From Bin87 sp964347975 (GTDB lineage: Bacteria > Chloroflexota > Dehalococcoidia > Lucifugimonadales > UBA3495), in assembly GCA_964347975.1 (NCBI GenBank), contig CAYGAY010000001.1, positions 372,001 through 436,000 on the forward strand: 64,000 nt of DNA. The letters run 5' to 3'. The notes beneath the pieces were generated by a model. That model saw only the letters and a list, made by a program, of their open reading frames with translations, did no database searches and was not told where the DNA came from. The translations under genes were made by a program, and so were the position numbers. Within the stretch, counting starts at the first letter, position 1. Each line of letters opens with the position of its first letter. Shown here one piece after another: positions 1-8,040 of this stretch.

Positions 1-744
1 GTATCTGACTGCCTCGCCGTCCGCTAACCGTCCCAGGCGACGATATGCCGCCCGTGTGTATGTGGAGGCCGAAACCAGAAGCTGAACCGCCGGCGCAGGG
101 CAATCGCGCAACCGTTGGAACTGCGCGTCCGAAAGGCCACAATGGTCGCAAACGTCCAAACCCACCTGCAGGATGTGCGCGCCGGAGTCGTACAAAATCG
201 CCGCGGCTTCCGGGTCCTCGTATAGATTGGCCGTCGCGACCGGGGACACGTTGCCCGGCACCCGTACTGCGCCGCCCATGACCACCACGCCGGCCAGCGC
301 GTCCGCGATGTCCGGGGAAATGCGCAACGCCAAAGCCAGGTTAGTCATTCGACCCAGCGCCAGGACCGTAATCTCGCCCGGCGACGCGAGGGCGCGCCGG
401 GCGATTTCGACTGCCGCCCAACTGTTGCCAACGTCAACCGCATCGGGGCCATCGTCGGCAGTTTGGTTGGCGCCACCGAGAGCGTCGTCGCCGTGGATGT
501 GCGCCGCCCAACCTTCGTTTGGCGAGCGCAGCAGCGGCCTTGTTGCCCCCGGATAAACCGGTATGTCGGTACGTCCGGCGGCGCCAAGGATGCGGTGGGC
601 GTTGGCGGCGCATTGAGGCATGGAACCGTTTCCATAGATCACGGTGAGCGCTTCAACCTGCAACTCCGGGCTGGCCAACGCAAGCAAGATCGCCGCGCAG
701 TCGTCCACGCCGGGGTCGGTGTCGATTATCACTCGCTTGGGCAT
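1..744 (-). CDS. Nucleoside hydrolase (IUNH family), C-terminus outside window
   Basis: Reading the minus strand from the ATG at 744 gives an open frame of 248 codons that runs off the left edge, so the C-terminus is missing. The N-terminus carries the Asp cluster DTDPGVDDCAA at about residues 7-17, the calcium and ribose binding signature of inosine-uridine preferring nucleoside hydrolases. A later stretch, VVMGGAVRVPGNVSP, is the second conserved block of the family. The enzyme would hydrolyse the N-glycosidic bond of ribonucleosides in purine or pyrimidine salvage, in the cytoplasm. The base specificity cannot be told. Its upstream region (764-880) is filled with palindromic repeats, so a promoter is hard to place. 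Confidence 0.88.
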   Translation of the reverse strand, partial: MPKRVIIDTDPGVDDCAAILLALASPELQVEALTVIYGNGSMPQCAANAHRILGAAGRTDIPVYPGATRPLLRSPNEGWAAHIHGDDALGGANQTADDGPDAVDVGNSWAAVEIARRALASPGEITVLALGRMTNLALALRISPDIADALAGVVVMGGAVRVPGNVSPVATANLYEDPEAAAILYDSGAHILQVGLDVCDHCGLSDAQFQRLRDCPAPAVQLLVSASTYTRAAYRRLGRLADGEAVRY

Positions 745-763
745 GGTATCTACCAACATCTTT

Positions 764-880
764 CCGGATTCCGGGGAAAGCCGGAGTCCAGAAAACGCTA
801 CTGGATTCCGGCCCCGTATCAAGTACGGGGTGACCCCGTGTCAAGCACTGGACAGGCTGTTCTTTCGCCGGAATGACGAG
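764..880. repeat. Composite palindromic repeat upstream of the nucleoside hydrolase
   Basis: Three short inverted-repeat pieces follow one another: a GGATTCCGG/CCGGAGTCC hairpin at 766-789, a CCCCGTATC/GTACGGGG hairpin near 811-831, and a half-site ending CGCCGGAATGACG near 867-878. The 42 bp at 790-831 recur at 13838-13879 with two mismatches. It holds no gene that I can support. Confidence 0.7.
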
Positions 881-1005
881 AAAACTAAACCACCTAAATT
901 GCAACCCTACCATGACGGGTCGGGGTTTTGACGGCTGGCATGGGTTGAGGCATTATACCGCTTGCATTGCGGGCCGCGTTAAGCGGTCATGACGGAGGGA
1001 GATTA

Positions 1006-2100
1006 ATGCCGGCGAACGAAGTTCAGGGGGTCGTATCCCGGGCCAAAGGAGCGCCCGTAGAGCTGGTCCCCATCGTGGTACCCGACCCGGGTGAAGGCGA
1101 AGCATTGGTTCGTGTACAGGCGTGCGGCGTGTGCCACACGGACCTGCACTACCGTGAGGGCGCCATCAACGACGAGTTTCCGTTTCTGTTAGGGCACGAG
1201 GCGGCGGGCATTGTCGAAAAGGTTGGACCCGACGTGACCAACGTGCAACCGGGGGATTTCGTAATCCTGGCTTGGCGCGCTCCCTGTGGCCGCTGCCGTT
1301 CCTGCCGGCGCGGCCGGCCATGGTACTGCTTCGCCAGCCGCAACGCCCAGCAGAAAATGACCCTGGCCGACGGTACGCCGCTGGCCCCGGCCCTGGGCAT
1401 CGGCGCATTTTGCGAGTTGACGCTGGTGGACGCGCTACAAGCCGTCAAAGTGGATCCGGCGGCGAATCCCCAGGCAGCGGGACTTATCGGCTGCGGCGTG
1501 ATGGCCGGGTTGGGCGCCGCCATCAACACCGGAGGCGTCAGCCGGGGGGATTCCGTGGCGGTCATCGGTTGCGGAGGCGTGGGCAACGCAGCAGTAGCGG
1601 GGTCGCGACTGGCCGGGGCTCACACGGTCATTGCCGTGGATATTGACGACCGCAAATTGGAGTGGGCCAAAGGTTTTGGGGCAACACATACCATCAACTC
1701 AACACAGACGGATGCGGTTGAGGCGATCCGCGCCCTAACCGAAGGGAATGGCGTCAACGTTGCGATTGAAGCGGTGGGCAATCCTGCGGCTTATGAACAG
1801 GCTTTTTACGCGAGGGACCTGGCCGGCACAGTAGTGCTGGTGGGTGTGCCGGACCCCACGATGAAGATTGAGCTGCCCCTGATTGAGGTCTTCGGACGTG
1901 GCGGCTCGCTGAAGTCCTCCTGGTACGGAGACTGCTTGCCAACCCGGGATTTTCCGATGTTCATTGACCTGTATCTGCAGGGCAGATTGGATCTGGATAC
2001 GTTCGTCAGCGAGCGCATCGGCATCGGCGACGTGGAGGCGGCTTTTGCCAGTATGGAGCGGGGGGAAGTTTTGCGGTCGGTAGTGGTGATGTCGGAGTAG
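1006..2100 (+). CDS. Zinc-dependent alcohol dehydrogenase, S-(hydroxymethyl)mycothiol dehydrogenase-like
   Basis: This is a 364-residue medium-chain dehydrogenase. The start at 1006 follows GGAGGGA (994-1000) by 5 nt; an upstream in-frame start at 967 has no such site. The catalytic zinc ligands are Cys40 in CGVCHTD and the HE pair at 63-64. The structural zinc cysteines are at 94, 97, 100 and 108 (CGRCRSCRRGRPWYC). A Rossmann GCGGVGNAA motif lies near residue 190. The CHTDLHYREG...GRPWYCF wording is typical of the mycothiol-dependent formaldehyde dehydrogenase branch, but mycothiol is not expected outside Actinobacteria. The true substrate may therefore be another alcohol or thiol adduct. 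The next gene starts 4 nt after the stop, so the two are probably cotranscribed. Confidence 0.85.
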   Translation: MPANEVQGVVSRAKGAPVELVPIVVPDPGEGEALVRVQACGVCHTDLHYREGAINDEFPFLLGHEAAGIVEKVGPDVTNVQPGDFVILAWRAPCGRCRSCRRGRPWYCFASRNAQQKMTLADGTPLAPALGIGAFCELTLVDALQAVKVDPAANPQAAGLIGCGVMAGLGAAINTGGVSRGDSVAVIGCGGVGNAAVAGSRLAGAHTVIAVDIDDRKLEWAKGFGATHTINSTQTDAVEAIRALTEGNGVNVAIEAVGNPAAYEQAFYARDLAGTVVLVGVPDPTMKIELPLIEVFGRGGSLKSSWYGDCLPTRDFPMFIDLYLQGRLDLDTFVSERIGIGDVEAAFASMERGEVLRSVVVMSE

Positions 2101-2104
2101 CGCC

Positions 2105-2845
2105 ATGGCAACGTTTGCGCTCATTCATGGAGCCTGGCACGGCGGTTGGAGTTGGTGGAAGACCGCGCCGCTGTTGCGCCAGGCGGGAAATTTGGCGCTG
2201 ACGCCGAGTCTGACGGGGTTGGGTGACCGGGAGCATCTCGCGGGCCTGATGCCGCCGGCAGCGTTGAATCTGGATTTGCACATACGCGACATCACTGAAT
2301 TGCTGGCCTCCAACGACCTCCGGGACGTGATCCTGGTGGGTCACGCCTATGCCGGCATGGTGATCACCGGAGTGGCGGAGTCTGCGCCGGAGCGTGTTGC
2401 GGCCCTGGTCTACGTCAACGGCGTCGCTCCGTCCGACGGTGAGGCGATGGTAGATCAACTGGAAGCGGTGCGCGGACCCGAATTCGTCGCCAACGTCCGC
2501 CGGCATATCGTTGACGGCGAGCCCTTTTTGCCCGCGCCAACTACCGTCGCGGAAATTGCGCAGCGGTGGTCCATAACCGACCCGGACGACCAAGCGTTCA
2601 TGCTGCCGCGATTGTCCCCCCAACCGACCCTGACCTTCTCTCAGCCGGTAAAAAGGGGGAATCCGGCGGCAGAGTCGTTGAGGCGAGAATTTGTGCTGTG
2701 CAGCGAGTCGGGTTTTGAGCCGGTGGCGGAACGCGTCGCGGCGTCCGGGTGGGGAGTTCACCACATCGACACCGGACATGATCCGATGGTGACCGCCCCG
2801 GCGGAACTGGCTTCGATCCTGCTCGGCGTCGGCGGCAACTACTGA
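2105..2845 (+). CDS. Alpha/beta hydrolase-fold protein with Ala at the nucleophile position
   Basis: The 246-residue protein starts HGAWHGGW and contains the TPSLTGLGDREHL segment common to a family of small bacterial alpha/beta hydrolases. The expected nucleophile elbow GHSYGG reads GHAYAG here (codons at about 2340-2357), so the catalytic serine is replaced by alanine. The C-terminal HIDTGHDPM still has the histidine. It may be non-hydrolytic, or use another chemistry such as a lyase or binding role. The gene lies 4 nt behind the alcohol dehydrogenase, which points to a shared pathway. The fold assignment is secure and the activity is not. Confidence 0.8.
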   Translation: MATFALIHGAWHGGWSWWKTAPLLRQAGNLALTPSLTGLGDREHLAGLMPPAALNLDLHIRDITELLASNDLRDVILVGHAYAGMVITGVAESAPERVAALVYVNGVAPSDGEAMVDQLEAVRGPEFVANVRRHIVDGEPFLPAPTTVAEIAQRWSITDPDDQAFMLPRLSPQPTLTFSQPVKRGNPAAESLRREFVLCSESGFEPVAERVAASGWGVHHIDTGHDPMVTAPAELASILLGVGGNY

Positions 2846-2921
2846 GCAACCGGCGATGTGCTAGCATAGCGACGGACCAGGCAGCGCGGAGCTGCCGTTG
2901 AATTGAAAGGAGCAATGGGTT

Positions 2922-3647
2922 ATGGCGATCACTCCGCTGGGTCTTGACATCAGGGCCTGCATTTTTGACGTTTTCGGCACGGTGGTAGATTGGCGTTCGA
3001 GCATCACTGAACAGTGCGCCACCATGGGCCGGATCAAGGGCATTGACCGGGACTGGGGCGCTTTTGCCGATGCCTGGCGCGGCAAATATCGCCCCTATAT
3101 GGACAAGGTGCGCAACGGGGAGCTGCCCTGGACCAATCTGGACGCGCTGCACCGGATGTCTCTGGACGAGGCGCTTGACGAGTTTGAAATCAGCGGCCTG
3201 AGCGACGAAGAAAAGATGGAGGTCACCTTCTTTTGGCACAATCTCCGCCCCTGGGCGGACAGCGTGCCGGGCCTGTACCGCCTGAAGAACCGGTTTGTCA
3301 TCGCCCCGATGTCCAACGGCAATATCGCCCTGATGACCAACATGGCGAAGAATGGTGGGATGCCCTGGGACTGTATCCTGGGCGCGGAAGTGGCCCAACA
3401 CTACAAGCCTGACCCGGAGAGCTACGGAACCGCGGTCAATCTACTGGGTTTGCAGCCCGAGCAAGTGATGATGGTGGCGGCGCACCAGGGCGACCTGCTG
3501 GCCTCTGCCAAGGTGGGCCTACGAACCGGGTTCGTGCCGAGGCCCCGGGAGCATGGCCCGGACCGCACCCCCGATCCAACGCCGGATCCGTCTTTCAACG
3601 TGGTGGCGGACAGTTTCGTGGATCTGGCCGCGAAGCTGGGAGCGTAA
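2922..3647 (+). CDS. Type II haloacid dehalogenase (HAD superfamily)
   Basis: The 241-residue protein opens with CIFDVFGTVVDWRSS, which holds the HAD motif I nucleophile Asp. It continues with motif II SNGN near residue 128 and the motif III Lys in HYKPDPESY near residue 157. MVAAHQGDL near residue 183 matches the motif of L-2-haloacid dehalogenases. The family removes halide from 2-haloalkanoic acids by an Asp-ester mechanism, but many members act on other small organic compounds. AAAGGAGC (2906-2913) precedes the ATG at 2922; the ATG at 2915 is in another frame and soon hits a stop. The gene stands alone, so no pathway can be read from context. Confidence 0.85.
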   Translation: MAITPLGLDIRACIFDVFGTVVDWRSSITEQCATMGRIKGIDRDWGAFADAWRGKYRPYMDKVRNGELPWTNLDALHRMSLDEALDEFEISGLSDEEKMEVTFFWHNLRPWADSVPGLYRLKNRFVIAPMSNGNIALMTNMAKNGGMPWDCILGAEVAQHYKPDPESYGTAVNLLGLQPEQVMMVAAHQGDLLASAKVGLRTGFVPRPREHGPDRTPDPTPDPSFNVVADSFVDLAAKLGA

Positions 3648-3672
3648 GTTCCCGCCCTGCGTTATCCATGAA

Positions 3673-3704
3673 ACGTAGGGGCGAGTGATTATTCGCCGCT
3701 ACGT
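3673..3704. repeat. Palindromic repeat, GGGGCGARTGATNATTCGCC family
   Basis: A hairpin with the outer stem ACGTAG/CTACGT surrounds GGGGCGAGTGATTATTCGCC. It sits between two converging genes and could also end transcription. Related copies lie at 15135-15158, 28865-28892 and, more loosely, 59801-59825. Confidence 0.75.
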
Positions 3705-3713
3705 TTCCAGCGG

Positions 3714-4733
3714 CTACAGGCCGCAGGCGTCCGCCACCAGTTCGTAGGAACGGACGCGGTTTTCGTAGTGGTAGCAAATGGTGACCACGCTGAGATCCGG
3801 GGTTTGATAATCTTCGGCTACTTTTTCGAGACCTTCCTTCACTTGTTGCGGGTCCCCGTCCACGCAATTCTTCAGGTATTGCTGGATGAACTGCCATTCG
3901 TTGACGAGGTATTTATAACTGGCCGCAACCTCGGGGGACGGGATGCCCCTGGCGCGACCGGTGACGGAGCGGAGCCGTCCCAGGTTTCGGCTGGACGCGA
4001 TGCGGCGCGCTTCTTCCTCAGTATCGGCGCACAGCACCTGCACTCCCACGTTGACCAGTGGCTCCGACAAGTGTTCCGATGGCTCGAAGTTCTGCCGGTA
4101 GGATTCGACAATCTGCGGCCCATCGGCGGCGCCCAGGCCGAAAAAGTGGGCATAAGCGAAGGGCAGGCCCATCTTGGCGGCCATAAACGCGGATTCGTAA
4201 CGGGACCCCAACAGCCATACGTCAGGCTTGGTTTCCGAGGTCTCCGGCGCAGCCAACACCTCGTGGAAGGGGTGATCGTCCGGTTGGGTATCGCCCAGGT
4301 AGTTGATGACGTCCCGGACTTGCTGGGGGAAATGGCGGATGTCCTTGGGCATGCTCGGGTAGGCTAACGCCGCCGCCGTGATTTGGTCGCTTCCGGGAGC
4401 GCGACCGATACCCAGATCGATCCTTCCGGGGTACAGGGAGTCCAAGAGGCGGAAGGTTTCAGCCACCTTCAAGGAGCTGTAGTGAGGCAGCATGACGCCG
4501 CCCGACCCCACTCTGATGCTCGTGGTATGCGCGGCGATCTGGCCCACCATCACCTCCGGAGCCGTACCCGCGAAGTTGGGCAGGTTGTGGTGCTCCGCCA
4601 CCCAATAACGCTGATAGCCGAGACGCTCCGCGGCTACGGCTAATTGGATGGTCTCGCGCAGGGCTACGCCGGCGCTGCTCCCCTCCCGCATCGGCGACTG
4701 GTCAACCACGCTTAGTTGCAATTTTTGGCTCAA
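3714..4733 (-). CDS. LLM-class flavin-dependent oxidoreductase (luciferase-like, MsnO8-type)
   Basis: From the TTG at 4733 this gives 339 residues. GGGGGG just upstream supports that start, and the longer frame from 4841 adds 36 residues without family similarity. The protein has LSVVDQSPMREG, WVAEHHNLPNFAGTAPE, RVGSGGVMLPHYS and DLGIGRAPGSD, the signature blocks of F420/FMN-type luciferase-like monooxygenases of the MsnO8 subgroup. These enzymes use reduced flavin, or F420, to oxidise organic substrates in the cytoplasm. The substrate is unknown. It converges on the haloacid dehalogenase, with a palindrome between them, and diverges from the pst operon. Confidence 0.85.
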   Translation of the reverse strand: MSQKLQLSVVDQSPMREGSSAGVALRETIQLAVAAERLGYQRYWVAEHHNLPNFAGTAPEVMVGQIAAHTTSIRVGSGGVMLPHYSSLKVAETFRLLDSLYPGRIDLGIGRAPGSDQITAAALAYPSMPKDIRHFPQQVRDVINYLGDTQPDDHPFHEVLAAPETSETKPDVWLLGSRYESAFMAAKMGLPFAYAHFFGLGAADGPQIVESYRQNFEPSEHLSEPLVNVGVQVLCADTEEEARRIASSRNLGRLRSVTGRARGIPSPEVAASYKYLVNEWQFIQQYLKNCVDGDPQQVKEGLEKVAEDYQTPDLSVVTICYHYENRVRSYELVADACGL

Positions 4734-4817
4734 ATCATCCCCCCGATGGCACTGACTATATGCCGGAAGGCGCAGATCTACCCGGCGACGGCGATCATCG
4801 TACCGCTGCATTTCTGG

Positions 4818-4847
4818 TTGCCGAATCAGGCCGGCTGGCATTATTAT
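4818..4847 (+). promoter_or_regulatory. Possible sigma-70-type promoter of the pst operon
   Basis: TTGCCG (4818-4823) and TATTAT (4842-4847) are separated by 18 nt and lie about 90 nt upstream of pstC. No PHO box can be named for this lineage. This is a motif match by eye only. Confidence 0.3.
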
Positions 4848-4939
4848 AAATGAAGCAAACCAAGAAAGTAGCGTCTGAGTATCGTACCAGAACGGCCCGC
4901 CTATCCGGGCCGGAATCGTGCCAAAGCAGGTGACCCGCT

Positions 4940-6298
4940 TTGCTTTTCGACAAGATAACCGGCGCCAAACCGGAAACCCCAGAGGTTCCGGCGACTGGCA
5001 AGCCGCTCACCGGAAGCGGCAACAAGTACCTACTTGAACGTATTGTCAAGTGGGTACTTTTTCTTTTGGCCTCGGTGTCAGTGCTGACCACGGTGGGCAT
5101 CGTGTCGGTCCTGCTTTTCGAGGGTGTGCGCTTTTTCACATCGGACTTCTACGAAAACAATCCGGTGGAGCGGGTGGCTGCCAGTGAAGCGGAAGGTCTT
5201 GCCGGAGCAGCTCCGGATTCGCTGGCGCCCGGCGTCATCCCTGAAATCAGGGTCCGGGCCACCACCGATTCGCTGATATACGTTGATTGGGATAAGCCTG
5301 CTACCGTCGGGGAAGCGACTGGATACTACGTTGACGTGAGGTTCTCATCCGGATCACTTGATCAAAATGCGGACCATTCGGACTGTCAGGGCCTGGGGCC
5401 GGAACGGACGTTCTGCACAATCGCAAACGCCGCGCCGGGGCGCAGTTATGTGGTTAGCGTCGCCGCGGTAGCGGTTGGCGGTCAAGGGGCGGCACTGGCA
5501 ACCAAACCCTTCAACGTGCCGGAAGCAGTCAAATGGCACCGTTTTCTGACTGATACCAAGTGGCGTCCGCAGTTGGTGCCGCGCTTTTATGGGATTTTCA
5601 CGTTAGTGGCGGGTACGGTGACGATTGCCGTCCTAGCGATGCTCACCGCCGTACCTCTGGGCTTAATCAGCGCCATATTCCTGAGCGAGTATGCGCATCC
5701 TCGGCTGCGCGCTATCACCAAACCGGTCCTGGAAGTGCTGGCTGGCATACCGACGATCGTGTACGGGTTTTTTGCGCTAACTTTCATTACGCCTTTGTTG
5801 AGGAACGTGTTCGGAGACGTTATCGGAACGTACAACGCTCTTGCCGCTGCCATCGTAATGGGCGTAATGATCCTCCCCATGGTGTCCAGTCTTAGCGAAG
5901 ACGCCATGCGCGCCGTTCCCAATGCGTTACGCGAGGGCGCCTACGCCCTGGGCGCAACCAAGTTTGAAGTCGCCACCAGAGTGGTGGTGCCGGCGGCTCT
6001 TTCCGGCATCGTTGCCGCATTCATCCTGGCGATGTCCAGAGCGGTCGGAGAGACGATGATCGTGTATATCGCCGCGGGTCACGATCCCAATTTCAGTTTC
6101 CTCAGTCCTAACCCGCTGGAGGCGGTCAGCACTATGACCGGGTACATGGTCGCGACCAACTTCAGCGACAACGCCATCCCAGGCACTGCACAGTTCCAAG
6201 CGCTGTTTGCGGTGGGCATAACCCTGTTCATAATCACGCTGATTATGAATTTCATAAGCCGAATTGTCGTTACCAAGTTCCGAGAGGTGTACGAATAA
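4940..6298 (+). CDS. pstC: Phosphate ABC transporter permease PstC with a fibronectin-III-like periplasmic insert
   Basis: The TTG start at 4940 is preceded by AGGTGA (4928-4933). The 452 residues are about 130 more than a usual PstC. Membrane segment 1 is at residues 35-62, and the usual permease core resumes at FLTDTKWRP (202) with five more membrane segments. An EGAYALGAT loop (EAA-type) contacts PstB. Residues about 100-192 look like a fibronectin type III domain: PEIRVRA, a core Trp in YVDWDKP, GYYVDVRF, then a PGRSYVVSVAAV strand and GGQG. Two cysteines (149 and 159) could form a disulfide. By topology the domain faces outside. The pstA ATG overlaps the stop by 1 nt. No pstS substrate-binding gene is adjacent. 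Confidence 0.9.
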   Translation: MLFDKITGAKPETPEVPATGKPLTGSGNKYLLERIVKWVLFLLASVSVLTTVGIVSVLLFEGVRFFTSDFYENNPVERVAASEAEGLAGAAPDSLAPGVIPEIRVRATTDSLIYVDWDKPATVGEATGYYVDVRFSSGSLDQNADHSDCQGLGPERTFCTIANAAPGRSYVVSVAAVAVGGQGAALATKPFNVPEAVKWHRFLTDTKWRPQLVPRFYGIFTLVAGTVTIAVLAMLTAVPLGLISAIFLSEYAHPRLRAITKPVLEVLAGIPTIVYGFFALTFITPLLRNVFGDVIGTYNALAAAIVMGVMILPMVSSLSEDAMRAVPNALREGAYALGATKFEVATRVVVPAALSGIVAAFILAMSRAVGETMIVYIAAGHDPNFSFLSPNPLEAVSTMTGYMVATNFSDNAIPGTAQFQALFAVGITLFIITLIMNFISRIVVTKFREVYE

Positions 6299-7200
6299 TG
6301 GCGGCGGAAATCGAACGCAATTACCATCAAAAACTGGCGACTCGCCAGCGAAACTCGCGTATTTTCTACAGCGTGTGCGTGACCGCAGTGGTTATCGCAA
6401 TGGTTATGCTCCTGGCCCTCCTTTACAGCGTAGTTTCCGAAGCCATCGCGTGGCTCAACTTGGATGGCGCGTCGATCAAGACGCTAATCACCGGGACACC
6501 GTCAAGCAAAGCGGCCGGATCCGGCTTGCTCCCCGCCATCGTGGGTACCCTTTGGGTGATGGGAATCTGCATCCTGGTATGTTTCACAACGGGCGTATCG
6601 GCAGCCATCTACCTGGAGGAATATGCGGGAGGCAGCCGGGTCGCTCAATTGATCCAGACGAACATCCAAAATTTGGCAGCCGTGCCGTCTATCGTGTACG
6701 GTATGCTCGGACTTAGCCTTTTCGTAGCGCTCTTTGCCATGGGGAAAAGTACGCTGGCGGCTGGTTTGACGCTAGCGTTGCTGATTATGCCCGTCGTAAT
6801 CGTGGCGTCCCAGGAAGCAATCCGGGCCGTTCCTCCGTCGATACGGGAGGGAGGTTACGCCTTGGGCGCGACCAGATGGCAGGTTATCCGCCGGTTGGTC
6901 CTGCCCCAAGCAATGCCCGGCATCCTTACTGGAATAATACTCGCGGTCAGCAGGGCCATGGGGGAGGCAGCCCCGCTGGTCATCATGGGCGCGTTGTCGT
7001 TCGTGCCGTTCGCTCCGGCGCATCCCCTGGACCGCTTCACGGTGCTGCCCATCCAGATTTTCGTTTGGATTTCCAAGCCGCAGGAAGAGTTTCACCACCT
7101 GGCGGCGGCCGGCATCATCGTGTTGTTGGTGATGCTGCTGGGGATGAACGCTTTCGCAATCCTGCTTCGGAACCGACTGCAAAAGAACCAACAGGGGTAG
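6298..7200 (+). CDS. pstA: Phosphate ABC transporter permease PstA
   Basis: The 300-residue membrane protein is of normal length for PstA. It has an N-terminal membrane segment at about residues 22-45 and five further hydrophobic spans. The coupling-loop motif is EGGYALGATRWQVIRRLVLPQAMPGI, near residues 181-206. SRAMGEAAPLVIMGA near residue 219 is the typical PstA signature. It forms the translocation pore with PstC, is powered by PstB, and imports inorganic phosphate across the cytoplasmic membrane. Its ATG shares one base with the pstC stop (6296-6300), so the two are translationally coupled. PstB follows 6 nt after the stop. Confidence 0.93.
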   Translation: MAAEIERNYHQKLATRQRNSRIFYSVCVTAVVIAMVMLLALLYSVVSEAIAWLNLDGASIKTLITGTPSSKAAGSGLLPAIVGTLWVMGICILVCFTTGVSAAIYLEEYAGGSRVAQLIQTNIQNLAAVPSIVYGMLGLSLFVALFAMGKSTLAAGLTLALLIMPVVIVASQEAIRAVPPSIREGGYALGATRWQVIRRLVLPQAMPGILTGIILAVSRAMGEAAPLVIMGALSFVPFAPAHPLDRFTVLPIQIFVWISKPQEEFHHLAAAGIIVLLVMLLGMNAFAILLRNRLQKNQQG

Positions 7201-7206
7201 TGCAAT

Positions 7207-7992
7207 ATGGCTGCTGCAACAGTTGCAACCCGTCCGGCGGTTCGCGCCATCGACGTTGGGGTCTATTACGGCTCCAACAAGGTGATTGAAGGCGTGAGCA
7301 TGGATATGCCGGAGAACGAAATCACCGCCATCATCGGACCCAGCGGCGCCGGCAAGAGTACATTGCTGCGCTGCATCAACCGCATGAACGATCTTATCGA
7401 AGTCTTCCGCATGGAAGGGGAGATGTGGTTCGGGGACTTCAACCTATACGCGCCCGATTCCGATCCTACGCAGATCCGCTATCGGATCGGGATGGTTTTC
7501 CAGCGGCCCAACCCGTTCCCCAAGTCCATTTACGACAACATTGCGTTCGGTCCCCGCATCAACGGGTTCCAAGGCAGTATGGACGACATCGTGGAGCAAT
7601 CTTTGCAGGGCGCCGCGCTGTGGGACGAAGTGAAAGACCGGTTGAAGGAATCCGCCTTGTCGCTTTCGGGCGGGCAGCAGCAACGGCTTTGCATCGCCCG
7701 GGCATTGGCGGTGGAACCCAGCGTGATCCTGATGGACGAGCCCTGTTCGGCCCTGGACCCCATCGCCACGCTGGCGATTGAAGAGTTGATGCAGGAACTC
7801 AAAAAGCGCTACAGCATCGTTATAGTCACACATAACATGCAGCAGGCCGGACGCGTTTCGGACAAGACGGCGTTCTTGATGCCCGATGAGAACCGGGTGG
7901 CTCACCTAGTCGAATTCGGTGACACCCGGAGGATGTTCACCAACCCCAACGACGAACGTACGGAAGCGTACATCACGGGCCGGTTCGGTTAG
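7207..7992 (+). CDS. pstB: Phosphate ABC transporter ATP-binding protein PstB
   Basis: The 261-residue ATPase has Walker A GPSGAGKST at about residues 45-53 and the Q-loop in MVFQRPNPFPKS. The signature LSGGQQQR lies near 153-160, Walker B VILMDEP near 173-179, then the D-loop SALDP and the switch His in VTHNMQQA. The RPNPFP segment is characteristic of PstB rather than other importer ATPases. It hydrolyses ATP at the cytoplasmic face of PstCA to drive phosphate uptake. With PhoU it also usually signals phosphate status to a PhoR-type kinase; no such kinase or PhoB lies in the window. Confidence 0.95.
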   Translation: MAAATVATRPAVRAIDVGVYYGSNKVIEGVSMDMPENEITAIIGPSGAGKSTLLRCINRMNDLIEVFRMEGEMWFGDFNLYAPDSDPTQIRYRIGMVFQRPNPFPKSIYDNIAFGPRINGFQGSMDDIVEQSLQGAALWDEVKDRLKESALSLSGGQQQRLCIARALAVEPSVILMDEPCSALDPIATLAIEELMQELKKRYSIVIVTHNMQQAGRVSDKTAFLMPDENRVAHLVEFGDTRRMFTNPNDERTEAYITGRFG

Positions 7993-8040
7993 CTCGCGAA
8001 AGCCGGGCCGGACGACTGCCAATGCACGGAGGTGTTGCCC

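Noticed and set aside
764..880. Possible CRISPR-like array
   Set aside because: The units are inverted repeats of differing sequence, without regular spacing or equal spacers.
4734..4841. N-terminal extension of the first LLM oxidoreductase
   Set aside because: The 36 extra residues are Arg-rich and unlike the family; the TTG at 4733 has a ribosome site.
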